Below, piece by piece: positions 14,268 to 17,037 of a DNA stretch of 17,037 nucleotides (its first letter is position 1; each line of letters opens with the position of its first letter). The notes below the pieces were generated by a model. It made no database searches. It saw nothing but the letters and a program-made list of their open reading frames with translations, and was not told the origin of the DNA. Position numbers and translations under genes: made by a program. The stretch comes from DASYSA01 sp036003885 (GTDB lineage Bacteria; Acidobacteriota; Blastocatellia; UBA7656): positions 1 to 17,037 of the forward strand of contig DASYSA010000273.1 in the NCBI GenBank assembly GCA_036003885.1, written 5' to 3'.

Positions 14268-15487
14268 ACCTGCTGGTCACCTTCAGAGTAGCCCTTCGCG
14301 CATTGGCTCGTAACAAGATGCGCTCGGCACTGACTATGCTCGGAATCATCATCGGCGTTGCAGCGGTGATAGCGATGGTTGGAATCGGGCAGGGCGCCTC
14401 GGCCTCAATTCAGTCGCAGATCGCAAATCTGGGCAACAACATGCTCTTCGTGTGGTCCGGCTCAATGAACACGGGCGGGATGCGTGGAGGCGCCGGCTCC
14501 ACGAACACCCTTATTCCTGAAGATGCGGATGCCATCGAACGGGAATGCCCTTCAGTGCGCGCCGTAAGTCCCGGCGTTCGCGCCAACGGCCAGCTCGTAT
14601 TCGGTAATCAGAACTGGAGCGCGTCGAGCGGTATTCAAGGGGCGAATGAAAAATTCCCGGACATTCGGGCATGGCCCGTCGCCAGCGGGGAGTTCTTCAG
14701 CGAAGGAGACGTTAGAACATCGGCGCGCGTCTGCGTCCTTGGCAAGACGATTGCCGACAACCTCTTTTCCGGCGGTGATCCGGTCGGCCAGACGATGCGA
14801 ATTCGGAATCTCCCCTTCCGCGTAATCGGCGTACTCAGCATCAAAGGCCAGAACCAGAACGGCCAGGATCAGGACGACACGGTCATTGTTCCCTACACGA
14901 CGGCGCAGAAGAAGATGCTTTCCATCACAAGTATCAACCAGATCATGGTCTCTGCTATCAGTCCGTCGGCAACCTTCACAGCGGAGAAGCAGATCACTGA
15001 TCTCCTCCGGCAGCGTCACAAGCTTAGCCCAAATCAAGAGAATGATTTTTTCGTTCGCAACCTTACCGACGTTGCCGAGGCAGCCGATCAATCCAGCAAG
15101 ATAATGACGAACCTGCTCGCTTCGATTGCCGGGGTCTCTCTCATGGTAGGCGGCATCGGGATCATGAACATCATGCTGGTGTCGGTCACCGAACGCACCC
15201 GAGAAATTGGTATTCGGATGGCGATCGGCGCCAGAAGCAAAGTGATCCGGCGTCAGTTCCTGATCGAATCAATCACGCTCTCGCTTGTCGGCGGCATTAT
15301 TGGGGTGTTGCTCGGCATTGTAGTTGCGGTCGTTATCCCGAAGCTGCTCGCCTGGCCGACGCTCGTTTCGCCCGCGTCCATAGTTGGCTCAGTAATCTTT
15401 TCGATGGTGGTGGGAGTGGTCTTCGGTTACTACCCGGCCCGAAAGGCAGCCGCGCTTGATCCCATTGACGCCCTGCGGTATGAGTGA
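14264..15487 (+). CDS. FtsX/MacB-type ABC transporter permease
   Basis: A 407-residue inner-membrane permease with the four-span MacB layout: TM1 (about 20-44), a large periplasmic core domain (about 45-275), then TM2 (281-306), TM3 (330-360) and TM4 (368-392). The RTREIGIRMAIGA block after TM2 and the ending GYYPARKAAALDPIDALRYE are diagnostic of the mechanotransmission (FtsX-like) permeases. The core domain has a Gly-rich loop (NTGGMRGGAGSTN, 69-81). It works as a dimer with the preceding ATPase and docks the adaptor; the ATG lies inside the ATPase stop (ATGA). Known homologs export macrolides, peptides or lipoproteins; the substrate here cannot be predicted. A heptamer inverted-repeat element begins 9 bases after its stop. 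Confidence 0.95.
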   Translation: MNLLVTFRVALRALARNKMRSALTMLGIIIGVAAVIAMVGIGQGASASIQSQIANLGNNMLFVWSGSMNTGGMRGGAGSTNTLIPEDADAIERECPSVRAVSPGVRANGQLVFGNQNWSASSGIQGANEKFPDIRAWPVASGEFFSEGDVRTSARVCVLGKTIADNLFSGGDPVGQTMRIRNLPFRVIGVLSIKGQNQNGQDQDDTVIVPYTTAQKKMLSITSINQIMVSAISPSATFTAEKQITDLLRQRHKLSPNQENDFFVRNLTDVAEAADQSSKIMTNLLASIAGVSLMVGGIGIMNIMLVSVTERTREIGIRMAIGARSKVIRRQFLIESITLSLVGGIIGVLLGIVVAVVIPKLLAWPTLVSPASIVGSVIFSMVVGVVFGYYPARKAAALDPIDALRYE

Positions 15488-15495
15488 GAAGAGGA

Positions 15496-15661
15496 GGATC
15501 TAGGATTTAGGATTTAGGATCCGGGATCCAGGATTTGGCATCCAGGTTGAGCGCGAATCTAGAGGTCGTAACGTTGGTTGGTTCCACATTGGGAAAGATC
15601 GTTCTTGCATCCTAAGTCCTCGATCCTGGATCCTAAATCCTAGATCCTAAATCCTAGATCC
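15496..15661. repeat. GGATTTA-type heptamer repeats in long inverted arms
   Basis: The left arm (15496-15545) is built of heptamers such as GGATCTA, GGATTTA, GGATTTA, GGATCCG, GGATCCA, GGATTTG. The right arm (15607-15661) carries the complementary units (TAAATCC, TAGATCC, TAAATCC, TAGATCC). The arms can pair imperfectly over about 45 bases around a loop of about 60 bases of ordinary sequence. The element starts 9 bases after the permease stop. Possible roles are terminator-like structure, mRNA 3' protection or a non-autonomous mobile repeat. Confidence 0.8.
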
Positions 15662-15684
15662 TTCCCCTTGTCCCGCCAAATGGT

Positions 15685-15690
15685 TATAAT
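15685..15690 (+). promoter_or_regulatory. Candidate -10 box of the lytic transglycosylase gene
   Basis: A perfect TATAAT lies 63 bases before the start codon, just outside the heptamer element. The -35 region at 18 bases spacing (CTTCCC) is poor, so an activator or the repeat edge may matter. Confidence 0.45.
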
Positions 15691-15752
15691 AGTCGAACAA
15701 AGCAGCCAGCAGTGGCGTTTTAGCTAGTGGGATTGATAGGCCAAGACGGTTG

Positions 15753-17009
15753 ATGAAGCAAAAAGTATCGATAACAGCGATCCTGATAGCAATCATATCG
15801 CCGGCGCTTGGCGGTCTAACGGCGTCCGCCCAGACCTCCGCGAATCAAGAGACGGCGCCGGCAATGGCTAAGCAGACAGAGATTCGCGAGATAGTCAGCT
15901 CTGCTGAAAGTCACTACCAGAGGGGCCAACAAGCCTACGCTGAAGGCGAGTACGACAGAGCTCGCCGCGAGTTCGACCTGGCAATAGACGCGATCATGGT
16001 GGGCGCCATAGACGTGCGCAGCGATGACCACTTGCGCTTCTACTATCGCGAGTTGATCGAGAAGATCAATCGCTATCAGATCGCGGCGCTCGAACAGAAG
16101 GATGGCGGCTTCAGCGAGCAGCGGTACGAACCATCTCCTCTCGATAAGATAGCTTCTCTGTCGGACGCGGATCTTGAAGAAGTGGCTGCGGTCGAAGATG
16201 GGATTGCCGGCAGCTTCAACTTCGATTTCACATCTGCCTTACCGGTGAAGCAGTTCATCGGCTATTTTGCCAGAGGCCGCGGCCGCACAACTATGGAGGC
16301 GGGACTTCTGCGATCCGTCCGCTTCCGCGAAATGGCTGAACGCATCTTCAAGGAAGAGGGCGTGCCTACAGACCTGATCTGGCTTGCGCAGGTGGAATCA
16401 GGTTGGAACCCCTATGCGCTGTCATCGGCGAACGCGAAGGGCATTTGGCAGTTCGTTCCGTCAACCGGATCGCGATTCGGGCTCGCGCAGAATTACTGGG
16501 TCGACGAGCGATCAAACCCGGAGAAATCGACCCGCGCCGCCGCCCGCTATTTGAAGTTTCTCGCCAACCGCTACAACCAAAGTTGGTCGCTTGCGCTTGC
16601 TGCCTATAATACCGGCGAGGGCAATGTCGATTCAGCAATCGCGCGGTCGGGAAGTCGTGACTTTTGGCGATTGCACAACGGCGGCTACATGGCTCAGGAG
16701 ACGCGCAACTACGTGCCGGCCATCCTCGCTGTCGTTACGATAGCCAAGAATCCGAAAAAGTACGGATTCGAAATGCCGCCCGCTTATACTTATCGCTATT
16801 CCACACAGACGATCACCAGCCAGACTGCCCTCAAGCCGTTGGCCAAAAAACTCAAGGTGTCCTACGGCACACTGCTCGATCTGAATCCGGAACTCCAGCG
16901 TGGCATGACACCTCCCGGTAAACACCTCATCCGCATTCCTGCTGAGCAGGTGCATAAGCCTGAGCTCCTCAACGAAGCGAAGATCCCTGAAGACCCCTCA
17001 GTCCGGTAG
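15753..17009 (+). CDS. Secreted lytic transglycosylase with SLT and LysM-like domains
   Basis: A 418-residue exported enzyme that cuts peptidoglycan between MurNAc and GlcNAc, forming 1,6-anhydro ends. A signal peptide (1-26, cleavage likely after ASA) precedes a helical, TPR-like segment (about 45-110, YQRGQQAYAEGEYDRARREF). The SLT domain (about 195-340) has the catalytic Glu in VESGWNPYALS (E215), then AKGIWQFVPSTG, AAYNTGEGNVDSAI and ETRNYVPAILA, the usual MltD-class pattern. A single LysM-like domain (about 347-396, ending LNPELQRGM and LIRIPA) would bind glycan; classic MltD has two or more. ATG 15753 is chosen over the adjacent TTG 15750; the ribosome site is weak. No lipobox Cys is seen, so it is periplasmic rather than a lipoprotein. 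Confidence 0.93.
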   Translation: MKQKVSITAILIAIISPALGGLTASAQTSANQETAPAMAKQTEIREIVSSAESHYQRGQQAYAEGEYDRARREFDLAIDAIMVGAIDVRSDDHLRFYYRELIEKINRYQIAALEQKDGGFSEQRYEPSPLDKIASLSDADLEEVAAVEDGIAGSFNFDFTSALPVKQFIGYFARGRGRTTMEAGLLRSVRFREMAERIFKEEGVPTDLIWLAQVESGWNPYALSSANAKGIWQFVPSTGSRFGLAQNYWVDERSNPEKSTRAAARYLKFLANRYNQSWSLALAAYNTGEGNVDSAIARSGSRDFWRLHNGGYMAQETRNYVPAILAVVTIAKNPKKYGFEMPPAYTYRYSTQTITSQTALKPLAKKLKVSYGTLLDLNPELQRGMTPPGKHLIRIPAEQVHKPELLNEAKIPEDPSVR

Positions 17010-17037
17010 ATCATAGTAGCTCGGTTTCAACCTAATC

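Overview
The window looks like a chromosomal segment of a Gram-negative, moderately GC-rich soil-type bacterium. The combination of multi-span GT-C proteins with C-terminal TPRs, several short type IV prepilins with the same C-terminal style, a MacAB-type exporter and heptamer-repeat elements suggests Acidobacteriota, perhaps Blastocatellia. This placement is an inference: there is no rRNA or other phylogenetic marker here.

Left part (1-4857, all minus strand): three consecutive large membrane proteins of the TMTC / protein O-mannosyltransferase-like GT-C type. The one at the window edge is cut off, and it is a close tandem paralog of its neighbour. Between them lies a heptamer direct/inverted repeat element that starts right after a stop codon.

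Middle part (5140-8126, all minus strand): four type IV prepilin-like genes. Two of them form a tandem direct duplication of 658 bp that includes ribosome binding site, gene and a 14-bp hairpin. Two of the four have textbook sigma-54 promoters (GG-N10-GC) upstream; in the duplicated copy A the same site is destroyed. Two non-coding stretches (7066-7673 and 8127-8595) hold short repeats and dyads that could be regulator sites. Pilin genes next to GT-C proteins suggest a pilus with dedicated glycosylation, which is a hypothesis.

8596-11570 (minus strand): an M50B-like membrane metalloprotease, moaC and moeA for molybdenum cofactor synthesis, then tRNA-Asp(GTC) and tRNA-Val(TAC) with encoded CCA, a clear promoter and a hairpin terminator.

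11912-15487 (plus strand): a three-gene operon for a MacAB-like exporter, with a periplasmic adaptor, a separate ATPase and an FtsX-type permease (ATPase and permease overlap by ATGA). It is followed by a second heptamer inverted-repeat element and, at 15753-17009, a secreted lytic transglycosylase with an SLT domain and one LysM-like domain. No phage, insertion sequence or CRISPR array was seen.
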